A stretch of DNA of 64,000 nucleotides from Vreelandella piezotolerans (lineage in GTDB: Bacteria > Pseudomonadota > Gammaproteobacteria > Pseudomonadales > Halomonadaceae), in contig NZ_CP048602.1 in assembly GCF_012427705.1 (NCBI RefSeq), positions 744,001 to 808,000 of the forward strand. The letters run 5' to 3'. The notes below the pieces were generated by a model. It worked only from the letters and a program-made list of their open reading frames with translations. It searched no databases and was not told the DNA's origin. Positions 57,214 through 64,000 of this stretch are shown here, piece by piece. Position numbers and translations under genes: made by a program. The stretch's first letter is position 1; the number at the start of each line of letters is the position of its first letter.

Positions 57214-57402
57214 ATGCTCATCCTAACCCGCCGCGTTGGCGAAACGCTGATGATCGGTGATGAAATCACCGTCACAGTATTAGGTGTGAAAGGTAATCAA
57301 GTGCGCATTGGTGTGAATGCACCAAAAGATGTCGCGGTTCACCGTGAAGAGATCTATCAGCGCATTCAGCGTGAACGTAATAGTGAAAGCGAAGCAGAAT
57401 AA
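57214..57402 (+). CDS. csrA: Carbon storage regulator CsrA/RsmA
   Basis: This 62-aa dimeric RNA-binding protein binds GGA motifs in mRNA leaders and in decoy RNAs. The sequence [45 protein letters not shown] is full CsrA, with Arg6 and the GVNAPK...VHREE RNA-binding strand, including Arg44. AAGGAG lies before the ATG at 57214. That AAGGAG is itself a GGA site, so autoregulation is possible. Its predicted antagonist RNA lies at 47190-47440. Confidence 0.98.
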   Translation: MLILTRRVGETLMIGDEITVTVLGVKGNQVRIGVNAPKDVAVHREEIYQRIQRERNSESEAE

Positions 57403-57480
57403 ATGGCTGTCCGTGTTACGCTCATTAAAGGGCGTTTAAGCGGTGATTTTAGGCCGGTGCGAAAAAAATCGGAATAAGGC

Positions 57481-57509
57481 TGGACACCAGTCATCAAAAT
57501 CGGTAATAT
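57481..57509 (+). promoter_or_regulatory. Promoter of the tRNA cluster
   Basis: TGGACA (57481-57486) and TAATAT (57504-57509) are separated by exactly 17 nt, followed by a GC-rich discriminator (TCGCGCCG) and tRNA-Ser 17 nt later. This is the form expected of a stringently controlled stable-RNA promoter. Confidence 0.75.
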
Positions 57510-57526
57510 TCGCGCCGTGCCGTTGA

Positions 57527-57619
57527 GGAGAGGTGGCCGAGTGGCTGAAGGCGCTCCCCTGCTAAGGGAGTATAGGGTTTATAGCCCTATCGAGGGTTCG
57601 AATCCCTCTCTCTCCGCCA
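57527..57619 (+). tRNA. tRNA-Ser (GCU)
   Basis: This 93-nt tRNA with encoded CCA has the acceptor GGAGAGG paired with TCTCTCC, the D-arm GCCGAGTGGCTGAAGGC, anticodon loop CTGCTAA (GCU, reading AGC/AGU), a long variable arm (TATAGGG...CCCTA type) and a T-loop TTCGAAT. The long variable arm and discriminator G identify a class II serine tRNA. Confidence 0.97.
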
Positions 57620-57649
57620 ACTGCATGATGTAGCATCGTAATTTGATAC

Positions 57650-57726
57650 GCGCCCGTAGCTCAGCTGGATAGAGTACCTGACTACGAATCAGGTGGTCGG
57701 AGGTTCGAATCCTCCCGGGCGCGCCA
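57650..57726 (+). tRNA. tRNA-Arg (ACG), copy 1
   Basis: This 77-nt tRNA with encoded CCA has the acceptor GCGCCCG / CGGGCGC, D-arm GCTCAGCTGGATAGAGT, anticodon loop CTACGAA (ACG, expected to be edited to ICG and to read CGU/CGC/CGA) and T-loop TTCGAAT. It is followed by an identical second copy. Confidence 0.97.
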
Positions 57727-57794
57727 AGTTGCAAAGCTAAGTGCTTGATGTTACACTGCTTTCCTTGCTTAAGGAATTAGGCAATGAATGAAAA

Positions 57795-57871
57795 GCGCCC
57801 GTAGCTCAGCTGGATAGAGTACCTGACTACGAATCAGGTGGTCGGAGGTTCGAATCCTCCCGGGCGCGCCA
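57795..57871 (+). tRNA. tRNA-Arg (ACG), copy 2
   Basis: Identical over all 77 nt to the copy at 57650-57726, 68 nt downstream of it. The spacers differ, so only the tRNA itself is duplicated or held identical by gene conversion. A terminator follows 6 nt later. Confidence 0.97.
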
Positions 57872-57877
57872 GATTCC

Positions 57878-57908
57878 AAAACCCGCTCTCATAGGAGAGC
57901 GGGTTTTC
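57878..57908 (+). terminator. Terminator after the tRNA cluster
   Basis: A perfect 13-bp stem (AAAACCCGCTCTC / GAGAGCGGGTTTT) with an ATAG loop lies 6 nt past the second tRNA-Arg and ends in TTTTCTGTTTTC. Confidence 0.9.
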
Positions 57909-57958
57909 TGTTTTCTAGCCTGACTATCGTGGCTCGCGCGGTAGTCTTGCGATCGTGT

Positions 57959-57997
57959 AAAGCGCCCCCGCATCCTTGCGGAAGGGCGCTTTTTTTT
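57959..57997. terminator. Second terminator between tRNAs and dusC
   Basis: A two-part stem (AAAGCGCCC / GGGCGCTTT outside, CCGCA / TGCGG inside) ends in eight T residues on the plus strand. It may also serve the convergent dusC gene. Confidence 0.82.
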
Positions 57998-58060
57998 GGC
58001 CCGTAAAACGCCAGGGGAAGAGTGTCGGGTAGCGAAAGCTGGCGATGGTCCTTGATGGCC

Positions 58061-59065
58061 TTAGGCGGGTTCGCAGGCGTTGAGCGCGCTCGTGCTAGGG
58101 GTAAGGCTGCCCAGAAGTGTGTCCAAGTCGGTCAGGCGCTTCAAGCGTTGAAAATGCTGGTTGGCTTCGGCGTTGCCCTGACGCATCTGGGCAAGCCACT
58201 GCTTCACCAGGGAGACCACCACGCGGTCAGGAAGATGTTGGCGCTGCAGCGCGGCGTACTCTTGCAGCACGCTGGCGCGCATTGTCCAAGTGGTGTCCGC
58301 CAAGCGTTCGCCGGTTTGCTGCCAGTGGCGAATGCGAGGGGCCAGCCAGGGGTCGGCGAGGGCGCTGCGTCCTAGCATGACGTCGCAGCAGCCCGAGAGC
58401 GTGCGCGCTTTCCAGTAATCCTCGAGTGTCCAGATATCGCCATTGGCCACCACGGGGATGGAAACGTGGCGGCGCACTTTGCCGATCCACTCCCAGTGAG
58501 CGGGGGGGCGGTATCCCTCGTCTCGCGTCCGCCCGTGGACGACCAGTCGCGCCGCGCCGCCCGACGCGGTGGCCTGCGCACACGCCACCGCCAAGCGACG
58601 ATTGGCAAACCCCAGGCGGATTTTTGCCGTCACCGGTATCTCGCCGTCTAACGCCTCGGCCACCGCTTTCACGGCGCGGTAGACGCGCTCGGGCTGGCGC
58701 AACAAGGACGCGCCACCGTCGTGGCGGTTGACCAGCTTGGCCGGGCAGCCAAAATTGAGATCGATACTGATGGCGCCCAACGCAAGCGCTTGGCGGGCAT
58801 TCTCCGCCAAAGCCTGTGGGTCGGCGCCTAGCAACTGCAGGTGCACCGGCACGCCGCTGGGCGTGGCGACGGGGCGTTGCTGTAATTCGGGGCAGTGTTT
58901 ATAAAACACGCGTGGGGGGAGGCGCGTGTCGACGACGCGGACGAACTCGGTGACCGACCAGTCAAAGCCGGCCTGCCGAGTGAGTAGGTCTCGAGTGAGT
59001 GCATCGATGACGCCCTCCATCGGTGCGAGACCGATCTTACCTTTATGTAGTAAATTAACAACCAT
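58061..59065 (-). CDS. dusC: tRNA-dihydrouridine synthase C
   Basis: This 334-aa flavoenzyme reduces uridine in the tRNA D-loop (U16 for DusC). The FMN barrel opens GLAPMEGVIDALTRDLL. The catalytic Cys lies in LNFGCPAKLVNRHDGGA, a form typical of the DusC group, and the Lys and His of VTAKIRLG and VVHGRTRDEGY bind FMN phosphate. VVANGDIW and MLGRSALADPW close the barrel. The end is a helical tRNA-binding domain. I chose the ATG at 59065 (GGAAG upstream); a GTG at 59074 is possible. Confidence 0.92.
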   Translation of the reverse strand: MVVNLLHKGKIGLAPMEGVIDALTRDLLTRQAGFDWSVTEFVRVVDTRLPPRVFYKHCPELQQRPVATPSGVPVHLQLLGADPQALAENARQALALGAISIDLNFGCPAKLVNRHDGGASLLRQPERVYRAVKAVAEALDGEIPVTAKIRLGFANRRLAVACAQATASGGAARLVVHGRTRDEGYRPPAHWEWIGKVRRHVSIPVVANGDIWTLEDYWKARTLSGCCDVMLGRSALADPWLAPRIRHWQQTGERLADTTWTMRASVLQEYAALQRQHLPDRVVVSLVKQWLAQMRQGNAEANQHFQRLKRLTDLDTLLGSLTPSTSALNACEPA

Positions 59066-59192
59066 GACTTCCACTATGGCGCGATTGCATTCTATCCTGG
59101 ATGTGGCAGGTTAGTGTATTACCCTTATTGCGCCAAGCGCCGTTGGAGGCGTTTGGTGTGCCAATAACCCTATAAAATAAGGAGAGCACGCT

Positions 59193-59450
59193 ATGCAAGG
59201 GTCGGAGTTGCTCCAAGAGGGGCTTGCTCTAATGGGCCTGGGTATGGGCTTTGTTTTTGTTTTTCTTACTATTTTGGTCATAAGCGTCACGCTGATGTCG
59301 AAGCTGATCGACCGTTATCAGCCTGTCCCTGTGGCGGCGCCAGCGGACCGAAAAAGTGGAAAAACACCCGCCAAACACGGTCAAAACGACGAAGTCGTCG
59401 CGGTGATCAGTGCTGCGGTGCATCGTTATCGTTCGTCTCGCCGCCAGTAA
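59193..59450 (+). CDS. oadG: Oxaloacetate decarboxylase gamma subunit
   Basis: This 85-aa membrane subunit holds together the sodium-pumping oxaloacetate decarboxylase. One membrane helix spans about residues 12-35 (GLGMGFVFVFLTILVISVTL), followed by a Pro-rich hinge and a charged tail ending in HRYRSSRR. In known OadG proteins a C-terminal His cluster binds zinc; here only single His residues remain. AAGGAGA lies before the ATG. It starts the oadGAB operon. Confidence 0.88.
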   Translation: MQGSELLQEGLALMGLGMGFVFVFLTILVISVTLMSKLIDRYQPVPVAAPADRKSGKTPAKHGQNDEVVAVISAAVHRYRSSRRQ

Positions 59451-59536
59451 GCGGCACGCGCCAGCGTGTCCATTTCGCTCCTGATGCAATTTTTTTGTTA
59501 AATTTACTACAAATTCATAACGCCAAACTGTGAGCC

Positions 59537-61348
59537 ATGACCATGAATGAAATAAAACGTCCTCTGGGAATCACCGATGTGGTGCTGCGCGATGCGCATC
59601 AATCCCTGTTTGCCACGCGTCTGCGCTTGGACGACATGCTGCCCGTTGCCGAAAAGCTGGATAAGGTCGGCTACTGGTCGCTGGAAACCTGGGGCGGTGC
59701 CACCTTCGATGCGTGTATCCGTTACTTAGGGGAAGACCCGTGGGAGCGTATTCGCACCCTTAAAGAGGCGATGCCCAACACGCCCCAGGCTATGCTGCTG
59801 CGCGGCCAAAACCTACTGGGCTACCGCCACTACGCTGACGATGTTGTCGATAAGTTTGTTGAGCGCGCCAAGACCAATGGTGTCGATGTATTCCGCGTAT
59901 TTGATGCCATGAACGACCCGCGCAATTTAGAGCGCGCTATTAAGGCAGTGCGTCAGGTGGGCGGCCATGCGCAGGGTACCATTTCTTACACGGTGAGCCC
60001 GGTACATACCCTGGATAGCTGGGTAGATCTTGCCAAGACCATTGCCGCAATGGGTGCAGATTCGCTGGCTATCAAGGATATGGCGGGGCTACTCACGCCG
60101 TATACGGCGTATGACTTGGTCACGCGTCTTAAAAAAGAGCTCTCCATTCCCGTCCACCTGCACTGTCACGCGACGACCGGCTTATCGACCTCGACCATTT
60201 TGAAAGCGGTCGAGGCAGGGGTCGATAACGTCGATACCGCCATCTCCTCCATGTCGATGACCTACGGCCACAGCCCGACGGAGTCCGTGGTGGCCATGTT
60301 GAAAGATACCGACCGCGACACCGGCTTGGACCTGGAGCTGCTGGAAGACATCGCTGGCTACTTCCGCGAAGTGCGTAAAAAATACGCCGCCTTCGAAGGC
60401 TCGCTGCGCGGTATCGATTCGCGCATTTTGGTGGCCCAGGTGCCCGGCGGCATGCTCACCAACATGGAGAGCCAGTTGAAAGAGCAGGGCGCTGGCGACA
60501 AGCTGGATGACGTACTGAGTGAAATCCCCCGCGTTCGTGAAGACCTCGGGTTCATTCCGCTGGTGACCCCTACGTCACAAATCGTGGGCACCCAAGCGGT
60601 CATGAACGTCATGATGGGCGAGCGCTACAAGTCAATCTCCAAAGAGGTGCAGGCGCTGCTGAAGGGGGAATACGGCGCTGCCCCGGCACCCTTCAATGCC
60701 GAATTGCAAAAGCGTGTGCTGGAGGGTGGCGAGCCAATTACCTGCCGCCCGGCAGACAACCTCTCCCCGGAAATGGACAAGCTTGCCGCCGAGCTTAAAG
60801 AGAAAGCTAGCGCCGAGGGCATTCGCCTTGCCGAAGACGAGCGGGAAGTGGATGACGTGCTGACCTATGCGCTGTTCCCGCAGATTGGTTTGAAATTCCT
60901 CAAGAACCGCGACAATAAAGACGCTTTCGAGCCTGCGCCCCAAGCCGCTCAAGCGTCGACACCGGCCAAAGCAGACGCCGCTCCTGCCGCCGCACCGAGC
61001 GCTGGCGGTGGCCCGGAAACCTATACCGTGAAGCTCAACGGCAAGGCGTACGTGGTCGAGGTGTCAGAGGGTGGCGAGATCGGCAATATTGAGGAGCAGC
61101 CCGCCGCACAGCCTGAGGCTGACACCCCTGCGTCTAGCGGTGTCAGCATCGACGCACCGCTGGCGGGTAACATCTTCAAAGTGAACGTGCGTCCAGGTGA
61201 TCAAGTGGCCGAAGGCGACGTCGTGATCATTCTCGAAGCCATGAAGATGGAAACCGAAGTGCGTGCCAGCAGCGCCGGTACGATATCGAAAGTCAACGTC
61301 AATGAAGGCGATAGCGTTGCCGTTGGCGATGCGCTGATCGAGCTTTAA
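59537..61348 (+). CDS. oadA: Oxaloacetate decarboxylase alpha subunit (biotin-dependent)
   Basis: This 603-aa protein moves the carboxyl group of oxaloacetate to biotin. The carboxyltransferase barrel (residues about 5-300) shows [18 protein letters not shown] (Asp metal ligand), [17 protein letters not shown] with the carbamylated-type Lys, and HLHCHATTG metal His residues. A conserved PYC/OadA domain follows, then an Ala-Pro-rich linker (about 470-500) and a biotinyl domain with LEAMKMETE (Lys near 570). It works with OadB and OadG to pump Na+. Two ATGs (59537, 59543) are possible. Confidence 0.96.
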   Translation: MTMNEIKRPLGITDVVLRDAHQSLFATRLRLDDMLPVAEKLDKVGYWSLETWGGATFDACIRYLGEDPWERIRTLKEAMPNTPQAMLLRGQNLLGYRHYADDVVDKFVERAKTNGVDVFRVFDAMNDPRNLERAIKAVRQVGGHAQGTISYTVSPVHTLDSWVDLAKTIAAMGADSLAIKDMAGLLTPYTAYDLVTRLKKELSIPVHLHCHATTGLSTSTILKAVEAGVDNVDTAISSMSMTYGHSPTESVVAMLKDTDRDTGLDLELLEDIAGYFREVRKKYAAFEGSLRGIDSRILVAQVPGGMLTNMESQLKEQGAGDKLDDVLSEIPRVREDLGFIPLVTPTSQIVGTQAVMNVMMGERYKSISKEVQALLKGEYGAAPAPFNAELQKRVLEGGEPITCRPADNLSPEMDKLAAELKEKASAEGIRLAEDEREVDDVLTYALFPQIGLKFLKNRDNKDAFEPAPQAAQASTPAKADAAPAAAPSAGGGPETYTVKLNGKAYVVEVSEGGEIGNIEEQPAAQPEADTPASSGVSIDAPLAGNIFKVNVRPGDQVAEGDVVIILEAMKMETEVRASSAGTISKVNVNEGDSVAVGDALIEL

Positions 61349-61360
61349 GGGCCTCTCGGA

Positions 61361-62683
61361 ATGGATAAACTAATCACTTTATGGGAAGGCTCCGGGCTTT
61401 ATAACCTAGAGCTTGGCCAAGCGGTGATGATCCTTGTAGGGCTTGGGTTGCTCTACTTGGCGATTCACAAGAAGTTCGAGCCGTTGCTGCTCGTACCGAT
61501 TGGGTTTGGTGGCATTCTCGCCAACATTCCCGAGGCTGGCCTCGCGATTTCGGCGCTGGATCAAGCGATCGAAGTCGCCAAGCCCGCCGTGCTTCAGCAA
61601 ATGGCTACCGCGTTGGGAGCTACACTCGACCCCTTGGCCGGTGTCGAGGGCTGGCGTGACACCCTCAAGGCGATTGCCCACGATTCGGCGGCGCCGGATC
61701 AACTGCGCGCCGCGAAAGATATTGCGGTGAGCGTCGGCTACAGCGACGGCATGCTGTATAACTTCTACAAGGTTGCCATTGGCTCTGGTATCGCGCCGCT
61801 GCTGATCTTCATGGGCGTAGGGGCGATGACCGATTTCGGCCCGCTGCTGGCCAATCCGCGTACGCTGTTTTTAGGGGCGGCGGCGCAGTTCGGTATCTTT
61901 GCCACGCTGTTTGGGGCGGTGCTGCTGACCTCCATGGGCATCATGGATTTCTCGCTCAATCAGGCGGCAGCGATTGGTATTATCGGCGGGGCAGATGGCC
62001 CGACGTCGATCTACGTCTCCAGCGTGCTGGCACCTGAGTTACTAGGGGCGATTGCCGTCGCGGCGTATGCTTACATGGCCCTGGTGCCATTGATCCAACC
62101 GCCGATCATGCGCCTTCTGACCACTGAAAAAGAGCGCAAGATCACCATGACGCAGCTGCGTCCGGTCTCCAAGCTCGAAAAAGTGGTTTTCCCGCTGATG
62201 CTATTGATCGCCGTGGCGCTGTTTCTACCGGACGCGGCACCTCTGCTAGGCATGTTCTGCTTTGGTAACCTGATGCGCGAGTGTGGTGTGGTCGAGCGCC
62301 TTTCCGATACCGCGCAAAACGCGCTGATCAATATCGTGACGATCATCCTCGGGCTCTCTGTGGGCTCGAAACTGATGGCCGATAGCTTCCTGGCGTTTGA
62401 AACCCTGGGTATTCTGGGACTGGGGATCGTAGCCTTCGGCATTGGGACTGCTGCCGGGGTGTTGATGGCCAAGCTAATGAACGTGGTTAGCAAAATGCCC
62501 ATCAACCCGTTGATTGGGGCGGCAGGGGTGTCGGCCGTGCCGATGGCCGCGCGCGTGGCGAATAAAGTCGGACTGGAAGCGAACCCGCACAACTTCCTGC
62601 TGATGCACGCCATGGGGCCCAACGTGGCCGGGGTGATCGGCTCGGCGGTCGCCGCTGGTGTGATGATCAAGTACCTAGGCTAA
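61361..62683 (+). CDS. oadB: Oxaloacetate decarboxylase beta subunit (Na+ pump)
   Basis: This 440-aa membrane protein decarboxylates carboxybiotin and exports Na+. Family marks are [39 protein letters not shown], the conserved [13 protein letters not shown] with the ion-binding Asp, [16 protein letters not shown] and the late [19 protein letters not shown]. About ten membrane segments. The gene starts 12 nt after oadA and ends in a strong terminator. Sodium export this way fits a halophile with sodium-coupled TRAP transport. Confidence 0.95.
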   Translation: MDKLITLWEGSGLYNLELGQAVMILVGLGLLYLAIHKKFEPLLLVPIGFGGILANIPEAGLAISALDQAIEVAKPAVLQQMATALGATLDPLAGVEGWRDTLKAIAHDSAAPDQLRAAKDIAVSVGYSDGMLYNFYKVAIGSGIAPLLIFMGVGAMTDFGPLLANPRTLFLGAAAQFGIFATLFGAVLLTSMGIMDFSLNQAAAIGIIGGADGPTSIYVSSVLAPELLGAIAVAAYAYMALVPLIQPPIMRLLTTEKERKITMTQLRPVSKLEKVVFPLMLLIAVALFLPDAAPLLGMFCFGNLMRECGVVERLSDTAQNALINIVTIILGLSVGSKLMADSFLAFETLGILGLGIVAFGIGTAAGVLMAKLMNVVSKMPINPLIGAAGVSAVPMAARVANKVGLEANPHNFLLMHAMGPNVAGVIGSAVAAGVMIKYLG

Positions 62684-62710
62684 GCGGCCGTTAGAGCGCT
62701 GCCCATCTGA

Positions 62711-62752
62711 AACGTGGCTTATCGAGCAGGGCTCGTGTAAGCCGCGTTTTTT
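62711..62752 (+). terminator. Terminator after oadB
   Basis: An 11-bp stem (AACGTGGCTTA / TAAGCCGCGTT, one G-U) holds an inner CGAGC-AGG-GCTCG stem and runs into six T residues (62747-62752). Its 3' end touches the last base of the convergent yigZ gene. Confidence 0.88.
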
Positions 62753-63369
62753 CATGCCCGCCGCGGTTCGACGGCGGTTTTGAGGCGGTTTTCTAGGCCG
62801 CTGATATCCAACTCGACATCCCGCGGCCAGCCGATGGTCAGGCGCACGCCGTCGCCATCGTAGTCTGCCTGCTGCACGGGCAGCGCCTGCTCGTCGCACC
62901 ATGCGCGCGCTTGCGCTTCGTGGGCGAAGCTGACCTTCAACCGATAGCTGTCCCGCTCGATGACTTCCCGGGTGGGCAGCGTTTCCAAGCCGGCTTTGAC
63001 GGCCTGAGCATAGGCGCGGGCCAGCCCGCCAGTGCCTAACTTGGTGCCGCCAAAGTAGCGAATCACCACGCAGCCGATTTCGCCGATCTGGCTGCCCTGA
63101 AGTGCCTGGAACATGGGGCGTCCGGCGGTGCCGCCCGGTTCGCCATCATCAGAAAAGCCAATATGGGTTTGCTCGCCAGGAGGGCCAGCAATGAAGGCCG
63201 TACAGTGATGGCTAGCGTTTGGGTGAGCAGCTTTGGCCGCTTGAAGCAGCGTGTCGAAAGCGTCAGGGGTGGGGGCATGGCACAGCCAAGCCAAAAATTG
63301 GCTTTTCTCGACGTCGATGTCGGCGGTGTGCCATATACCAAGGGCTAAATCAGGGACTCGAAAACGCAA
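62752..63369 (-). CDS. yigZ: YigZ/IMPACT family protein
   Basis: This 205-aa protein of the IMPACT (UPF0029) family has an N-terminal domain with KSQFLAWL, HHCTAFI, FSDDGEPGGTAGRPMFQAL and the strongly conserved VVIRYFGGTKLGTGGLARAY, then a smaller C-terminal DUF1949-like domain. In eukaryotes IMPACT modulates Gcn2; the bacterial role is unclear. The start is a TTG at 63369, supported by GGGAG 6 nt upstream. It lies 29 nt after the UmuD-like gene on the same strand, so it may be cotranscribed with that SOS-controlled gene. Confidence 0.9.
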   Translation of the reverse strand: MRFRVPDLALGIWHTADIDVEKSQFLAWLCHAPTPDAFDTLLQAAKAAHPNASHHCTAFIAGPPGEQTHIGFSDDGEPGGTAGRPMFQALQGSQIGEIGCVVIRYFGGTKLGTGGLARAYAQAVKAGLETLPTREVIERDSYRLKVSFAHEAQARAWCDEQALPVQQADYDGDGVRLTIGWPRDVELDISGLENRLKTAVEPRRA

Positions 63370-63398
63370 CGAGGGCTCCCGGCAGGGTGGGTGACCAA

Positions 63399-63854
63399 TT
63401 AGTGATGCTGGGTTTCCGTGGTGTGTTGGGCCACGCCCATTACCATGCCCAGCACCTGAATGTCACAATTATGCAGGAATAGGTCCGGTATGGCTGCATC
63501 TTCCGGCCATAAATGGATGCCCAAGCGGCTAATGGAGAGCTGCTTAAGCGTCACTTCGCGCTGGTTGATCGTCGCAACGGCGGTCTCTTGATGGGCGTCG
63601 TGCTGGTGACGGTGAATGATGATGACATCGCCGTCGAAGAGATTGCAGTCGCGCATGCGGTCGCCGCGAATACGCAGGGCGTAGGTGTTGCGACGTGTGA
63701 CGCGAGGGGATGTGCACGCTTGGCGCGCATGTGATGAGGCGCTGCGAGACGCTAGTGGGGTAGGCGTCGATGGCGCTACCGGTTGAGACAGCGTCTGAGA
63801 GGGTACGTAAGAAGGAACCTGAGACGTTACCCTAGAGGGTAGGCAGATCGTCAT
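63399..63854 (-). CDS. UmuD-like (S24 peptidase family) protein lacking the catalytic serine
   Basis: This 151-aa protein aligns by eye with UmuD: a Ser/Pro/Thr-rich N-terminus (residues 1-50), then YALRIRGDRMRDCNLFDGDVIII, VATINQREVTLKQL and a late LFLHNCDIQVLGMVMGV. The catalytic Ser of UmuD (in GDSM) is Arg66 here (GDRM), while the Lys general base (Lys104, in TLKQL) is kept. No Ala-Gly or Cys-Gly cleavage site is present. It should therefore be unable to cleave itself. No umuC adjoins it. I chose the ATG at 63854 (GGGAG 8 nt upstream) over the ATG at 63869. LexA boxes lie about 70-120 nt upstream. Confidence 0.85.
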   Translation of the reverse strand: MTICLPSRVTSQVPSYVPSQTLSQPVAPSTPTPLASRSASSHARQACTSPRVTRRNTYALRIRGDRMRDCNLFDGDVIIIHRHQHDAHQETAVATINQREVTLKQLSISRLGIHLWPEDAAIPDLFLHNCDIQVLGMVMGVAQHTTETQHH

Positions 63855-63925
63855 AGTGTGTTCTCCCATGCAGCGCCCGTTGTCGAGGCGTTTGATTGAG
63901 GCGATACCTGTTGTTTTATTCTGTG

Positions 63926-63941
63926 GTGTCTATTCATACAG
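63926..63941 (-). promoter_or_regulatory. Second, degenerate LexA box before the UmuD-like gene
   Basis: Read on the minus strand, CTGT-N8-ACAC deviates by one base from CTGT-N8-ACAG. It lies between the perfect box and the gene, 72 nt from the start codon, so tandem LexA operators are likely. Confidence 0.5.
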
Positions 63942-63957
63942 TGTTTACAGTATAAGC

Positions 63958-63973
63958 CTGTTTTTGCATACAG
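63958..63973 (-). promoter_or_regulatory. LexA box upstream of the UmuD-like gene
   Basis: CTGTATGCAAAAACAG on the minus strand is a perfect CTGT-N8-ACAG match. It lies 104 nt before the chosen start of the UmuD-like gene. Confidence 0.85.
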
Positions 63974-64000
63974 TGCTAGTCCTGTCTTTTGCAGGACGCC

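Noticed and set aside
57650-57871. Two identical 77-nt copies suggesting an integrated element
   Set aside because: They are complete tRNA-Arg genes with normal spacers. No integrase or partial tRNA end is present.

Overview
The window looks like a chromosomal segment of a moderately GC-rich gammaproteobacterium, most likely a member of the Halomonadaceae (Halomonas/Vreelandella group). This is inferred from gene content and order: mrcA diverging from pilMNOPQ-aroK-aroB, recA-recX-alaS-lysC-csrA followed by tRNA genes, oadGAB, and TAXI-type TRAP transport. I cannot run a database search to confirm it. I see no rRNA, insertion sequence, prophage, CRISPR array or plasmid function. Nearly all of the sequence is core-type coding DNA.

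Layout. 1-8.4 kb: housekeeping and repair genes (exported MetX-like hydrolase cut by the left edge, UbiF-type hydroxylase, sirtuin, Mpg glycosylase, SelO, DinB with a perfect LexA box, alpha/beta hydrolase, YkoF-like protein). 8.5-15.4 kb: a zinc-starvation island with divergent znuA / znuCB, a DUF1826 gene, a DksA paralog lacking half its zinc-finger cysteines, a COG0523 GTPase, zinc-independent FolE2 and ZinT. Three Zur-like palindromes mark its promoters. 15.6-18.7 kb: gabT and a coupled EAL / PAS-GGDEF pair. 18.9-27.2 kb: a glutarate / L-2-hydroxyglutarate module (CoA-transferase, gcdH, GntR regulator, lhgO) beside a TAXI TRAP transporter. 27.2-36.5 kb: mrcA, the type IV pilus assembly operon and aroKB. 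37-47 kb: gltBD, pyrG, kdsA, eno. 47.0-47.45 kb: a non-coding stretch that I read as a GacA-activated, CsrA-sequestering small RNA gene of the CsrB/RsmY/RsmZ class. 47.5-57.4 kb: fdxA, mutS, pncC, recA, recX, alaS, lysC, csrA. 57.5-57.9 kb: tRNA-Ser(GCU) and two identical tRNA-Arg(ACG). 58-62.7 kb: dusC and the sodium-pumping oxaloacetate decarboxylase oadGAB. 62.7-64 kb: a YigZ/IMPACT gene and an SOS-controlled UmuD-like protein whose catalytic serine is replaced by arginine.

How parts connect. The Gac/Rsm circuit is visible at both ends: the predicted decoy RNA with its GacA box, and csrA 10 kb away. The SOS regulon appears three times (dinB, recA, the UmuD-like gene) with CTG-N10-CAG boxes. 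The zinc island combines high-affinity import with zinc-sparing paralogs. Its DUF1826 protein carries an H-x-D...H...R arrangement that suggests an iron/2-oxoglutarate-oxygenase-like fold. A palindromic intergenic repeat of about 57 nt occurs twice in opposite orientation, after selO and after gltD, and may be a genome-wide dispersed element.
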